DNA of 62,497 bases from Anaerobium acetethylicum (GTDB lineage Bacteria; Bacillota; Clostridia; Lachnospirales; Lachnospiraceae), in the NCBI RefSeq assembly GCF_900096945.1, contig NZ_FMKA01000019.1, positions 1 to 62,497 of the forward strand, written 5' to 3'. The notes beneath the pieces are model-generated. The model was given only the letters and a program-made list of their open reading frames with translations. It was not told where the DNA came from and did not search any database. Below, piece after piece: positions 36,507 through 45,370 of the stretch (position 1 is the first letter of the stretch; each line of letters opens with the position of its first letter). The translations under genes and the position numbers were made by a program.

Positions 36507-38144
36507 TTATTTTCTTACTTTCCGGAACTGCTTATGGCCGCCGGAAATATTATATACCTCCTGAAAACCGTGATTCAGAAGTATGTTCTGAGCAGCATTC
36601 CCAGTCACTCCCTTATTGCAGTAAGTAATGGTTACCGCTTCCGGATTCAGATCCTTCAGCTGCTCTCTCAGCTCTCCATGCGGAAGATTCACCGCCGTCT
36701 CAATATGGTCCTTCTCATACTGGGCTGATACCCTGGCGTCTATCAGCTGATAGCCTTCGCCTGACTCTATTAGGGCTGCCAGTTTATCTGCAGTGATCAA
36801 TTTTCTGCCCTGGCTCATTGCATTATCCAGGATCATGCCGGTATACATGACGGGATCCTTTGTCGTTGAGAAAGGTGGCGCATAGGCCAGATCCAGATGG
36901 AATAAATCTTCTGCCTTTGCCTTGAAAGTGATGGCGGTTACAAAGACATCTATCCTTTTGTCAACGCCTTCAAATCCGACAATCTGCACACCTAACATCC
37001 TTCCGGTTGCCCTGTCTGCGATTCCCTTGATGACCATTTCCTGGCCACCCATGTATTCAGGCTTGTTTGGCTTGATGTTATGGCAGACTTCCACCTCATA
37101 CCCTTCCTTCTGAGCTTCCCGTTCAGACAGGCCGGTCAGCGCCACTGTCATGCCGAATATCTGGAAGATGCCGGTTCCAAGAATCCCCCTGAATGCCAGG
37201 TCCCCTCCCGTGACCACGTCACCTGCAATCCTTCCCGTTTTATTTGCGGTAGAGCCCATCGGGCGGTAGACCGGCTTCCCGGTCACAACATGATACTGTT
37301 CGGCACAGTCGCCGCAGGCATAGATATCCTCTATATTTGTCATCATTTTTTCATTTACTTGAATCGCTTTTGTAATACCCAGCTCGATTCCAGCCCTGAC
37401 AGCCAGATCTGTGTTCGGCTTTACCCCTGTCGAAACCAGCACAAAGTCTGCTTCGATTTCTCTTTCGTCCTCCAGGATAACCCTGTTGCCTTCTATTCTT
37501 GTCACGGAAGCGCCTGTCAAAACTGGAATGCCATTCTTTCTCAGATGGTCCTCCACATAGACTGCCATGTCAGAATCAAGCCCTGGCGTAACCTGTGGAA
37601 GACGCTCAACCAGCGTCACATCGATGCCAAGCCCCTTCAGGTTCTCGCACACTTCAAGACCTATAAATCCCGTTCCGATGATGACTGCTTTCTTTGGAGC
37701 ATGTTCATTCAGATACGCCTTGATTCTGTTCATATCACCAATGTTTCGCAGGGTGAATACATTGTCTGCCTCCACCCCCTGAATCGGGGGCAGGACTGCT
37801 GATGCGCCGGTTGCAATCACCAGCTTATCATAACTGTCTTTCAGGATTTCTCCGGTTGAAAGATTTCTAATTTCCAAAATTTTGTTTTTCGCATCTATGG
37901 ACAGTACTTCATGTCCCGTCAGAATATCAACATTGTATTTGCTCTTGAAAAATGCAGAATTTCGGGGAGTCAGCTCCCTGGCATTCTCTACTTCTCCGCC
38001 TATATAATACGGCATACCGCATCCCGAGTAGGAGATATAGCTGTCCCTCTCATAAATTACGATTTCCGCCGTTTCGTCATTCCTTCTTGCCTTTGCTGCC
38101 GCTGATGTCCCGGCAGCCACTGCACCAATAATTACTATTCGCAT
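36507..38144 (-). CDS. CoA-disulfide reductase-like flavoprotein with C-terminal rhodanese domain
   Basis: 545 residues. FAD/NAD(P)-binding pyridine nucleotide-disulfide oxidoreductase domains (VIIGAVAAGTSAAAKARR, the single redox Cys in SYSGCGMPYYIGG near 43, AVIIGTGFIGLEVCENL, IYACGDCAEQYH) plus a rhodanese domain from about 450 with active Cys in TYCNKGVTGNAAQ. This is the CDR-RHD arrangement, known to reduce CoA disulfides, persulfides or polysulfides. Its place inside an ars operon suggests thiol or sulfur-based help with arsenic; that is inference. It overlaps the regulator gene by 10 bases. Confidence 0.9.
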   Translation of the reverse strand: MRIVIIGAVAAGTSAAAKARRNDETAEIVIYERDSYISYSGCGMPYYIGGEVENARELTPRNSAFFKSKYNVDILTGHEVLSIDAKNKILEIRNLSTGEILKDSYDKLVIATGASAVLPPIQGVEADNVFTLRNIGDMNRIKAYLNEHAPKKAVIIGTGFIGLEVCENLKGLGIDVTLVERLPQVTPGLDSDMAVYVEDHLRKNGIPVLTGASVTRIEGNRVILEDEREIEADFVLVSTGVKPNTDLAVRAGIELGITKAIQVNEKMMTNIEDIYACGDCAEQYHVVTGKPVYRPMGSTANKTGRIAGDVVTGGDLAFRGILGTGIFQIFGMTVALTGLSEREAQKEGYEVEVCHNIKPNKPEYMGGQEMVIKGIADRATGRMLGVQIVGFEGVDKRIDVFVTAITFKAKAEDLFHLDLAYAPPFSTTKDPVMYTGMILDNAMSQGRKLITADKLAALIESGEGYQLIDARVSAQYEKDHIETAVNLPHGELREQLKDLNPEAVTITYCNKGVTGNAAQNILLNHGFQEVYNISGGHKQFRKVRK

Positions 38145-38464
38145 GCATTGACCTCCTTCTGATCCTTACAGATACAATCTTCCCGTTCTGTTGTTATGGT
38201 ATTCCAGAATTTTTTAACTTCCTCAATCAGTTCCTTATTGTTGCCGTATCTGATCCACGAGCCTTCTTTATGGCTTGTCACTAGTCCGCATTCCGTCAGT
38301 ATCTTCATATGATAGGAAAGCGTAGGCTGGGTGATTTCAAAACAGGCCAGAATATCACACGCACAAAGTTCCCCGCATGACAGCATTTCGATTATTTTTA
38401 ATCTTGTCTCATCACCCAGTGCTTTAAAAACAGGTGCATAAGCTTTTTGCAGCTCCATAGTCAT
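38135..38464 (-). CDS. ArsR-family arsenic-responsive repressor
   Basis: 109 residues, winged helix with SCGELCACDILACFEITQPTLSYHMKIL; the ELCxCDL-type Cys pair is the usual As(III) site of ArsR. A later Cys pair (EDCICKDQ, ACE) sits at the C-terminus. It overlaps the next gene by 10 bases, so the operon is arsR / disulfide reductase-rhodanese / ACR3. An inverted repeat ATAGA-N6-TCTAT lies about 50 bases upstream. Confidence 0.9.
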   Translation of the reverse strand: MTMELQKAYAPVFKALGDETRLKIIEMLSCGELCACDILACFEITQPTLSYHMKILTECGLVTSHKEGSWIRYGNNKELIEEVKKFWNTITTEREDCICKDQKEVNACE

Positions 38465-38510
38465 ATCCCCTTTTCAAAATCCATTGCTTATTTTCCACAT
38501 ATAGACATTT

Positions 38511-38526
38511 ATCTATGTCATGATTA
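38511..38526. promoter_or_regulatory. Possible ArsR operator
   Basis: Inverted repeat ATAGA-CATTTA-TCTAT upstream of the arsR-type gene; a partial second site (ATAGATGTTTGTCAAT) follows at about 38541. Confidence 0.55.
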
Positions 38527-38629
38527 TAGCCAAACGCATAGATGTTTGTCAATGTGTTTTGTGTTATATTTATGTAAAGCAATGAACTGATTTTCAGCCG
38601 GCATTTTCCTGACGAGTACCGCAAATCCG

Positions 38630-38680
38630 AAAAAAGACGGGCCGTAAACCTTTGCAAATGTTTACGGCCTGTCTTTTCAG
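38630..38680 (-). terminator. Terminator of the rubrerythrin operon
   Basis: AAAAGACGGGCCGTAAAC-N10-GTTTACGGCCTGTCTTTT, long stem with one mismatch and T/A on both sides; 10 bases past the ferritin-like gene. Confidence 0.85.
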
Positions 38681-38689
38681 CTGCATTAT

Positions 38690-38998
38690 CTATCTTTTTT
38701 TCATCTTTTCTATCTCTTCTTCTACTTCTTCTGCACCTTCCGCATAAAACTTTTCTTCCTCCGGGTCAAGCTCTTTCAGCAATCTTAAAAACTCCCCGGC
38801 ATGCACTTTTTCCTCATCAGCAATATCCTTAAGCACCTCGATTGCCAGCTTGTTGTCTGTCGATTCAGCCAACTGCATATAAAGCTGGATTGCTTCATAT
38901 TCTGCAGCAATCATAAACCGGATTGCTCTGATCAGCTCCTGGTCGCTAATCTTATGGTCTTTCTTTAATCCGGAAAACGGATTTCCAAAATCAGGCAT
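38690..38998 (-). CDS. Encapsulated-ferritin-like (small rubrerythrin-type) protein
   Basis: 102 residues from the ATG at 38998 (MPDFGNPFSGLK), eight bases after AAGGAGG. The helical pair has iron ligands in RFMIAAEYEAIQLYMQLA and DIADEEKVHAGEFLRLL, the pattern of the short ferritin-like proteins that form EncFtn cages or are fused to or packed in encapsulin shells. No encapsulin gene is in the window. It is last in an operon of rubredoxin and rubrerythrin genes, which supports a role in iron storage or peroxide defence. Confidence 0.75.
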   Translation of the reverse strand: MPDFGNPFSGLKKDHKISDQELIRAIRFMIAAEYEAIQLYMQLAESTDNKLAIEVLKDIADEEKVHAGEFLRLLKELDPEEEKFYAEGAEEVEEEIEKMKKR

Positions 38999-39108
38999 AT
39001 TCATTACCTCCTTATATTGTTTTTTCACTCACGCTTATTGAACTGGCTTAACTGTACTAAACCCCTGTCCCGCTCTGATGAGCGAAGTCCTGAATCCGTA
39101 CCAGAATA

Positions 39109-40113
39109 TTAGTACTGGATAAACCTGTCTCCAGGCACTCCGCAGATACTGCATTTATCCGGACGCACCTTTTCGATATTGCCGCATACAGGACACAGAT
39201 AATAGAAGACCTCTTCCGTCTGATCAATGTTTTCCAAAGCATCCCGATAAAGCTTCGCATGGACTTCTTCCGCTCTCATGGCATATGTGAATGAAGTGAG
39301 TGCTGCCTTGTTCCCTTCTGCTTCTGCAGTTTTCACAAAATCCGGGTACATGTCCTGATACTCGTGGGTCTCGCCTGCAATGCCATCCTTCAGGTTATCA
39401 GCTGTTGAACTAACCTTACCCGCAACTTCAAAATGCTTCAGTGCATGGATAGTCTCGGCATCTGATGCAGCCTTAAACAGCTTTGCAGCGTTAAGCTTTC
39501 CATCTTTTTCTGCCTTCTTTGAATAAGCCAGGTACTTCCTGTTTGCCTGGGATTCTCCGGCGAATGCCTCCATCAGGTTATCAAGTGTTTTGTTTTCATC
39601 CATTTTCTTGTCCTCCTTATTTTTATCCTTTTTAAGAATTTCCAATAATCTTTCTGCCGCCTCTTTCGGAAAACCTTCCGGCTGATCTGTATCCAGCAAC
39701 GACTGAAGGAAGTCCTGCACATTCTGGCTCTGAGGAAGCATGTAGCCAGATTCCCTAATCAGGTCTTCTGCCATAAGCCTGTTAGATATGCTTATGGCTT
39801 TTGCCAGTTGGCGCAAACCCGGGTTATCTGATTTCATTTCTATAGCTGCCGCCATCTTTTCCTGCTTTATTTTGCTTTCAGCTAATGATAGCAGAGATTT
39901 CCTGACGGCTTCCGTCTTCTCCTGCTGAGCCGGAAACTCCTCAGGAACAAGTGAAATCGCATGGGATGGACAAGCATCAACACATATACGGCATCCATCC
40001 AGGCACTTTGACGCATCAATCTGGCCTGTTTCTGTATCTGTCGCTCCTGTAGGGCAAACATATAAGCAGAGACAATCTTTCGTACATAAACTTATATTTC
40101 TAACTGCATGCAT
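39109..40113 (-). CDS. Ferredoxin-domain / rubrerythrin fusion protein
   Basis: 334 residues from the ATG at 40113. Three parts: an N-terminal 2x[4Fe-4S]-like ferredoxin domain (CLCLYVCPTGATD and CLDGCRICVDACPSHAI), a charged helical linker of about 100 residues, then a complete rubrerythrin: the four-helix diiron domain with ESQANRKYLAYSKKAE, AETIHALKHF and RAEEVHAKLY, and a C-terminal rubredoxin (YLCPVCGNIEK, CSICGVPG). Rubrerythrin reduces peroxide; the attached ferredoxin could feed electrons directly. It begins 6 bases after the rubredoxin-like gene. Confidence 0.85.
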   Translation of the reverse strand: MHAVRNISLCTKDCLCLYVCPTGATDTETGQIDASKCLDGCRICVDACPSHAISLVPEEFPAQQEKTEAVRKSLLSLAESKIKQEKMAAAIEMKSDNPGLRQLAKAISISNRLMAEDLIRESGYMLPQSQNVQDFLQSLLDTDQPEGFPKEAAERLLEILKKDKNKEDKKMDENKTLDNLMEAFAGESQANRKYLAYSKKAEKDGKLNAAKLFKAASDAETIHALKHFEVAGKVSSTADNLKDGIAGETHEYQDMYPDFVKTAEAEGNKAALTSFTYAMRAEEVHAKLYRDALENIDQTEEVFYYLCPVCGNIEKVRPDKCSICGVPGDRFIQY

Positions 40114-40118
40114 TCTCC

Positions 40119-40787
40119 CTACCCCCTCATGACCTCGATGATTTTTTTGTTTGGGACTTTGCAAACCGGACATATATCCGGAAGTTCGTCCCCAATGTAA
40201 ATGAATCCGCAAATATCGCATACATAAATATGAGTGCCTTCCAATAGGGAGTCCTGCTGCTTATCATATCTGCTCAGGATAGAATTCAAAATTCTCGTTA
40301 CTTTTTCTCCCCACACCAGCGCTCTGAGGGCGCCTCTGTCGGATACATCCGCTGCAATCGGATTCGCCGCCGGATACCCGGAAGCAAGATCCTGCTCAAC
40401 AAGCAGGCTGATGTCCTTTAACCCGCCTTCCCCTGCATTACTGCTTATCGTTTTGTAAAATTCGGCTAATTGACTGAACAGCTCACCTTCTTCAGAACGA
40501 TATTGCTTCGTGCACCCCTTAGAAAGGTTGGAACATAATGCGCTGACTTCTCCAAATGACATTTCCCTCATGCTGTCCGCTTCATTTTCTACAACATTCA
40601 CATCTTTCTTAACAGGCTCTTTATTCCGTTTCTCTTCCACAAAGTCAGCTTTCACTGCACCGCATAATGGACAGGTCCAGTCCTCCGGAACGTCTTCCCA
40701 TTTTGTACCTGGTGCAATTCCTCTGTCAGGATCGCCGGCTACTTCATCGTAAACATAACCGCAAATAGAACATGTGTATTTTGCCAA
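40119..40787 (-). CDS. Rubredoxin-like protein with two zinc/iron knuckle domains
   Basis: 222 residues. The N-terminal 50 are a standard rubredoxin ([17 protein letters not shown]...[11 protein letters not shown]). A helical middle of about 120 residues follows, and the C-terminus has a shorter rubredoxin-type module ([25 protein letters not shown]) as in rubrerythrins. The middle lacks clear diiron ligands. It probably carries electrons to the rubrerythrin fusion encoded next. Start is TTG at 40787, eight bases after GGAGGG. Confidence 0.82.
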   Translation of the reverse strand: MAKYTCSICGYVYDEVAGDPDRGIAPGTKWEDVPEDWTCPLCGAVKADFVEEKRNKEPVKKDVNVVENEADSMREMSFGEVSALCSNLSKGCTKQYRSEEGELFSQLAEFYKTISSNAGEGGLKDISLLVEQDLASGYPAANPIAADVSDRGALRALVWGEKVTRILNSILSRYDKQQDSLLEGTHIYVCDICGFIYIGDELPDICPVCKVPNKKIIEVMRG

Positions 40788-40801
40788 AATATATCCCTCC
40801 T

Positions 40802-41248
40802 TTAATCCTCATTTGATAGTTCCTGTTCTTTGGGCTTTTTATCATACAAATCATTTAGTGCCTTCATATCCTCGCGGCTTAGCGTTTTTAAAGTCATAAG
40901 GTGGATCGTCACGCTTATTCCAACTGCAACCAGAAAAATCCTGATATGCGGTGATGGCAAAAGGAGCATGGAAACAGACAATGTTGCCCATAGGAAGATT
41001 ATTGTTCCAATTCTTGTTTTTCCGGGGATTGCCTTATAAGTCAGATAGCAATATAGATACGCCCCAAAAATTTTATGATTGATCAGCCATTGATACATCC
41101 GTTCGGAGCTTCGCAGATAACAGAAGGAAGCAAGCAGCAGAAAGGGGGTGGTCGGAAGTACCGGGATAAAAACACCAGTTATGCCAAAAACCAAAGATAG
41201 AGATCCAAGAAACAGATAGGAATATTTTTTGACTGCATACAGTTTCAA
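40802..41248 (-). CDS. DUF454 (YbaN) family inner-membrane protein
   Basis: 148 residues with three or four membrane segments and the family motif [24 protein letters not shown] near 25-48. Function unknown. It starts with TTG at 41248 (GAAGGTGG upstream). First gene of the unit leading into the rubredoxin and rubrerythrin genes, 14 bases apart. Confidence 0.85.
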   Translation of the reverse strand: MKLYAVKKYSYLFLGSLSLVFGITGVFIPVLPTTPFLLLASFCYLRSSERMYQWLINHKIFGAYLYCYLTYKAIPGKTRIGTIIFLWATLSVSMLLLPSPHIRIFLVAVGISVTIHLMTLKTLSREDMKALNDLYDKKPKEQELSNED

Positions 41249-41357
41249 CTATACCACCTTCTATCCCACAGGGTAACAAGAGGGCACCAACTGCCCCTCA
41301 TCACTGCTATGATCGTTTTAATTTCAGATAAATCCATCGTTTTTTATATGTAATCTA

Positions 41358-41386
41358 ATTATACTAACCAAGGCCATTTAATACAA
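41358..41386 (-). promoter_or_regulatory. Promoter of the DUF454-rubrerythrin operon
   Basis: TTGTAT (41381-41386), 17 bases, TATAAT (41358-41363) on the minus strand. No PerR-type box seen. Confidence 0.55.
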
Positions 41387-41421
41387 CATTAATTTTCCCT
41401 AACTCCATATCTTCCATCTAT

Positions 41422-42147
41422 TTATTTTTTTACAGCTGCCATAAAAATCGACAACGCCACACCCAGAACAAAAGCAGCATAGGCATGTCCACGTTCATTC
41501 TCACGAACCTCGGGCAGCAGGTGCGCTGCTGATATGTAAATCAGAACCCCCACCACAAAACCCAATGCAAGTCCCAGAACCGTGTCGTTCAGGCTCTTAA
41601 CGAAAGGATATGCCACAAAAGCACCTACCGGTGTAGTCAGGGCTGCCACCAGAAAGGCATAGAATGCCGCCTTCCTGCTGGAGTATCCACCTTTGATCAG
41701 AACCGTAAAGCTAATGACTCCTTCGGCAAATTCATGTACAACCAGTCCGATTCCAGATAACACACCGACAACAATGCTTGCGCTGAATGTGACAGAATAT
41801 ATAATTCCGTCTATTACCGAATGTATTCCAATTCCCTCCAGTGCAGTGATTCCAAAAGCCAGTTCCGGTTGCTTCGTCCTGTGTTTTATGATCTGATTGC
41901 TGAAAAACATAAAGACAAACCCTGCCAGTGCTGCATATCCTGCATCCGCATTCTTCTCAAGAGCCTGAGGAAAAGCAATAATGAGTGGGGACGTAATCAG
42001 AACCCCTGCTGCAAAACACATGAAATATTCTTTCGATTTTTCTGCCCAGCTTCTATTCTTATAGACAAAGAAAATCCCTACGCTGTTGACAGCCATTGCG
42101 CTCACGGCAAATAAAGCAATCCAAATGAATGTATTGGATTCTCTCAT
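41422..42147 (-). CDS. ZIP-family divalent metal transporter
   Basis: 241 residues from the ATG at 42147 (GGAGG upstream); the longer frame to 42258 has no ribosome site and overlaps the regulator gene. About eight membrane segments. Metal ligands in the fourth and fifth helices: EGIGIHSVIDGIIYS and GLVVHEFAEGVISF, the HxxxD and HExxE patterns of ZIP proteins. Takes up Zn2+, Fe2+ or a related ion. It follows the Fur-family gene by 80 bases, so uptake is probably controlled by that regulator. Confidence 0.88.
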   Translation of the reverse strand: MRESNTFIWIALFAVSAMAVNSVGIFFVYKNRSWAEKSKEYFMCFAAGVLITSPLIIAFPQALEKNADAGYAALAGFVFMFFSNQIIKHRTKQPELAFGITALEGIGIHSVIDGIIYSVTFSASIVVGVLSGIGLVVHEFAEGVISFTVLIKGGYSSRKAAFYAFLVAALTTPVGAFVAYPFVKSLNDTVLGLALGFVVGVLIYISAAHLLPEVRENERGHAYAAFVLGVALSIFMAAVKK

Positions 42148-42227
42148 TCTATTATCCTCCGTCCCTAAAATATTCTGAATGGGAAAGGTCGCAATGCTCC
42201 ATTTCCCATCTCTTCCCGGCAAAATAT

Positions 42228-42686
42228 TCATCCCCTTTTCTCTCTGCATTTTGAACATAATCCAAGCAGCATAATATTAGCATCCGTCACTTCAAGGTTT
42301 TTCTTTTCTTCTATCTTCTGATTCAATTTGATGTATTCCATGCTGATTTCAATTTCATCAATGTCCATAAGGGCATTGCATTTCGTACATTTAAAATGAA
42401 TATGAAGAGGCTTTTTGCTGTATATTTTCAATTCATAATAATTCACACCGTTCATCGGGATCTCTTTGACAATATTCAGGCTTTTAAACAGCTTCAAATT
42501 CCTGTATATAGTCGCAATGCCAATTTTCTGCTGTTCAAGGTGCTGATAGATTTCATCCGCTGTCAGATGTGTACCGGAACGAATCAGCTCAAGCAGAATA
42601 CATTCCTTCTGTCTGGTATTTTTTATCCCGTTTTTTGATAATATTGTTTTGTACAATCGAAGTTTCTGTTCAGAACTGTTCTCCAC
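42228..42686 (-). CDS. Fur-family metal-responsive regulator
   Basis: About 152 residues. The winged helix (KNGIKNTRQKECILLELIRSGTHLTADEIYQHL) and the dimer domain with HIHFKCTKCNALMDID and a C-terminal LCSKCREK, two CxxC zinc sites, are standard. Which metal it senses (Zn, Fe or Mn) or peroxide cannot be told. The frame opens with GTG at 42695, touching its AAGG; GTG at 42686 has better spacing from AAGGGTGG. Its promoter is covered by operator A, so it probably regulates itself and the ZIP gene. Confidence 0.9.
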   Translation of the reverse strand: MENSSEQKLRLYKTILSKNGIKNTRQKECILLELIRSGTHLTADEIYQHLEQQKIGIATIYRNLKLFKSLNIVKEIPMNGVNYYELKIYSKKPLHIHFKCTKCNALMDIDEIEISMEYIKLNQKIEEKKNLEVTDANIMLLGLCSKCREKRG

Positions 42687-42805
42687 AAAATCCACCCTTC
42701 ATTTACAACCCTTGCTACTATCTGAAAAATGATGCCTTGTCTGTTGAATTCCACTTTCTTTCTGTCAGACCCGATTCATCACACATTTCGTTACATTCTA
42801 ATTTC

Positions 42806-42848
42806 ATTTTACTCCTTAAGATAATTATTGTCAAATGCCAATAATTAT
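42806..42848 (-). promoter_or_regulatory. Operator A over the fur-zip promoter
   Basis: Minus-strand TTGACA (42829-42834), 17 bases, TAAAAT (42806-42811). The -35 lies inside a palindrome with perfect 10-bp arms ATAATTATTG (42821-42830) and CAATAATTAT (42839-42848); core TTATTGTCAAATGCCAATAA. The same core is found at 45351, 45801, 53597 and 53636. Confidence 0.8.
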
Positions 42849-42860
42849 CTTTATTGTTCA

Positions 42861-42907
42861 AAAAAAAGGCCACAGACATACTCTTTAGAGAGCTGCCTGC
42901 AGCCTTT
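42861..42907 (-). terminator. Terminator of the mrp gene
   Basis: AAAGGC-containing stem with a run of eight T on the minus strand, about 65 bases past the mrp stop. Confidence 0.65.
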
Positions 42908-42972
42908 ATCCTGATACTTATTTACGATTGTTAGCATGATGATTTTATAACATCAATCTGAATGACTTAACC

Positions 42973-43836
42973 TTATTTTACTGCAGCTTCTTCGTTCATC
43001 ATTCTGGCATCCATCTCATCTGCTGCCTCTGTCAGATATTTCGCCTTAAACCTGCCAAACAGTCCTCTGTCTGCAAGTTTTGCAATATCAGGATCGATTG
43101 GAATCCTTCCTAAAACATCGATCCCTATTTCTTTTGCAACTGAAGAAAGCTTGCTTTCTCCAAATATGTTGATTTCCTTTCCACAGTCAGGACATTTCAC
43201 ATAACTCATGTTCTCAACAAGTCCAAGTACAGGTATATTCATCATTTTTGCCATGTTGTAGGCTTTTTTGACGATCATGGATACAAGATCCTGAGGAGAG
43301 GATACGATTACGATTCCATCAAGAGGAATAGACTGGAATACCGTAAGGGGCACATCTCCTGTTCCAGGCGGCATATCAATGAACATGTAATCAAGGTCTT
43401 CCCATAACACATCTGTCCAGAACTGTTTTACAACATTTCCCAGGATTGGGCCTCTCCATAGAACCGGATCCTCTTCATTTTCAAGAAGCAGGTTGACGGA
43501 CATGACTTTGATTCCTTCATCCGTCTCTTCCGGGAATATGACATGCTCTGTTCCTCCGGCAACTTTATTGATTCCAAACATTTTCGGTATGGAAGGACCT
43601 GTAATATCAGCATCCAGAATTCCGACCCTGTAGCCTTTCCTTCTCATAAGAACTGCAAGCATTGCAGTCACGAATGATTTTCCAACGCCGCCTTTTCCAC
43701 TGACTACACCGATTACTTTTTTAACGGAACTATCGCTGTTGAATTCCTCCAGCAAACTCTTTGGATTCTTATCGCATCCTTCACATGATGATGCTGTGCA
43801 GCTGCTGTCTGAGCAGCTTCTTGTGTTTTCTGACAT
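42973..43836 (-). CDS. mrp: Mrp/NBP35-family iron-sulfur carrier ATPase
   Basis: 287 residues. An N-terminal Cys-rich tail (CSDSSCTASSCEGC) like the eukaryal NBP35 Fe-S site, the deviant Walker A GVVSGKGGVGKSFVTAML near 43, and MSYVKCPDCGKEINIFG with the CxxC that carries the bridging cluster. It hands Fe-S clusters to target proteins. The IscU-like gene lies 96 bases upstream on the same strand. An Mrp-type ATPase is also part of the ORP locus of sulfate reducers. Confidence 0.92.
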   Translation of the reverse strand: MSENTRSCSDSSCTASSCEGCDKNPKSLLEEFNSDSSVKKVIGVVSGKGGVGKSFVTAMLAVLMRRKGYRVGILDADITGPSIPKMFGINKVAGGTEHVIFPEETDEGIKVMSVNLLLENEEDPVLWRGPILGNVVKQFWTDVLWEDLDYMFIDMPPGTGDVPLTVFQSIPLDGIVIVSSPQDLVSMIVKKAYNMAKMMNIPVLGLVENMSYVKCPDCGKEINIFGESKLSSVAKEIGIDVLGRIPIDPDIAKLADRGLFGRFKAKYLTEAADEMDARMMNEEAAVK

Positions 43837-43931
43837 TTTTCTAATCTCCTATCTTTCCTGTTTTTCTATTTTTCAAACAGAATGGATATGATCCATTCCG
43901 GCTTAAAGCCGCTTTCCATAGCTCGCCCCGA

Positions 43932-44324
43932 TTATTCTGATACCTGCGAAGTCCTTCTGTAGTAATCATCAATTGCATTTTTCAAGGCATTTGCCCCCAG
44001 CACCGAACAATGGAGCTTGTTTTCAGGGAGTCCGTCGAGTGCATCTGCAATATCATGATTTGTAATCTTGAGAGCCTCTTCCAGGGTTTTTCCTTTTGCA
44101 AGCACTGTGGTCATGCTGCTCGTCGCTACCGCCGCAACACATCCAAATACCAGAAAACTGATTTCTTCTATAACATTGTCTTTTACCTTAATATAAATAT
44201 CCAGGGAATCCCCACATCCGGGCTCCCCGAATCTGCCGACTCCGTCTGGATTAATCATACTGCCCACATTACGCGGACACATGAAGTGGTCAATTACCTT
44301 ATCTGTAAATTCATCATAATTCAT
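43932..44324 (-). CDS. IscU/NifU-like iron-sulfur cluster scaffold
   Basis: 130 residues, with the three scaffold cysteines in the usual places: GRFGEPGCGDSLDIYI, VFGCVAAVATSSM and NKLHCSVLGANALKNAI. The classic Asp near the first Cys is present. It should build Fe-S clusters, though no cysteine desulfurase is in the window. It lies between the MBL-fold gene (125 bases upstream) and mrp. Confidence 0.88.
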   Translation of the reverse strand: MNYDEFTDKVIDHFMCPRNVGSMINPDGVGRFGEPGCGDSLDIYIKVKDNVIEEISFLVFGCVAAVATSSMTTVLAKGKTLEEALKITNHDIADALDGLPENKLHCSVLGANALKNAIDDYYRRTSQVSE

Positions 44325-44351
44325 TGTTATACCATCCTGCTATATAATTTT

Positions 44352-44383
44352 TTAACTATCCAGGGCTCCATCCTTTATAGTAC
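44352..44383. repeat. Dispersed imperfect palindrome, copy 4
   Basis: TTAACTATCCAGGGC-TCCA-TCCTTTATAGTAC, a diverged copy between the IscU-like gene and the MBL-fold gene. Confidence 0.5.
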
Positions 44384-44448
44384 TGTTTTACTGATTATAT
44401 CCTTTATATTTGAAGACATAATCATTAAGGGCTACCTGAAGCCTTCCT

Positions 44449-45282
44449 TTAAATCGTAAAAACGTTCCCCGCGTTGTTATATATGAAATTTTCCTTGAAT
44501 TCCTGCCTCATCGCAGCTATACCTTCGCTTCCGGTGCAGTGCGAAACAGCAACCCGGCTGATACCCAGTTTCCTGAATGCCGCCATGGTCTTTGCAATCC
44601 TGTCGGCATCCGCGTCTACCAGATGTGTTCCTCCAAGCACGGCATAAATCGGAAGACCTGTACGTTCCTTAATTGTCTCCAATATATTCAAAACTCCCAC
44701 ATGAGAACATCCTACCACTACTACAAGACCTTTATCCGTCACTATTCCCAGAGAAATTTCATCTGAAAAATCATCTGTCAAACGGGAACCGCCCTGATCG
44801 ATAAAAAACTTCTCATTCAGCTTTTCAAATTCATTGGACCGTCTGAAATTATGAAATAGCATCACATTTTCAGTAATCCTGAAAATATCTTCTTCAACTT
44901 CTTTAATAAGAATCTGTCTGTCTTCTACATACTGCCTGTTAAAAGAGTTTCCTATAAAACTGGTCTCTCCATCTTCACAGTACTTATGCTTAGCTTCAAA
45001 AAAGCCCTTTCCGACAATCAGCTGCGGAACTGACGGCACTGACCCCACCAGCTTCCTGAATCCTCCGCTATGGTCATAATGTCCATGGCTGATGATCGCA
45101 CAATCAATCTCACTCAAATCTTTGCCCAGTTTCTCGGCATTCTGAACAAATGCCCCACTCTGTCCCGTATCAAACAATATTTTTTTTCCGTCAGCTTCGA
45201 TATAAAGGGACAAACCATGCTCGTTTACGAGTTTGTTTTTATCATCTGCATTATTTTCAATCAATGTCGTTATTCTCAACAT
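44449..45282 (-). CDS. MBL-fold metallohydrolase
   Basis: 277 residues, metallo-beta-lactamase fold. The signature is SHGHYDHSGG near 63, with later ligands in GCSHVGVLNIL and SHCTGSEG. It belongs to the group annotated after 7,8-dihydropterin-6-methyl-aminobenzene-phosphate synthase, of unproven substrate, commonly next to ORP or Mrp genes in anaerobes. AGGAGG precedes the ATG. Its promoter is covered by operator B. First gene of MBL / IscU-like / mrp. Confidence 0.88.
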   Translation of the reverse strand: MLRITTLIENNADDKNKLVNEHGLSLYIEADGKKILFDTGQSGAFVQNAEKLGKDLSEIDCAIISHGHYDHSGGFRKLVGSVPSVPQLIVGKGFFEAKHKYCEDGETSFIGNSFNRQYVEDRQILIKEVEEDIFRITENVMLFHNFRRSNEFEKLNEKFFIDQGGSRLTDDFSDEISLGIVTDKGLVVVVGCSHVGVLNILETIKERTGLPIYAVLGGTHLVDADADRIAKTMAAFRKLGISRVAVSHCTGSEGIAAMRQEFKENFIYNNAGNVFTI

Positions 45283-45331
45283 CGCAAATCCCTCCTCCTG
45301 ATGATTCCTTTACTTGCATATGCTAATATCA

Positions 45332-45370
45332 ATAATACCCTCATGTTACATTGTTGTCAAATGCCAATTA
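45332..45370 (-). promoter_or_regulatory. Operator B over the MBL-iscU-mrp promoter
   Basis: Minus-strand TTGACA (45355-45360), 17 bases, TATTAT (45332-45337), inside TTGTTGTCAAATGCCAATTA (45351-45370). A weak second half-site with CATATG lies at about 45310-45329, near the expected start of transcription. The stop of the broken deformylase gene overlaps the operator. Confidence 0.75.
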
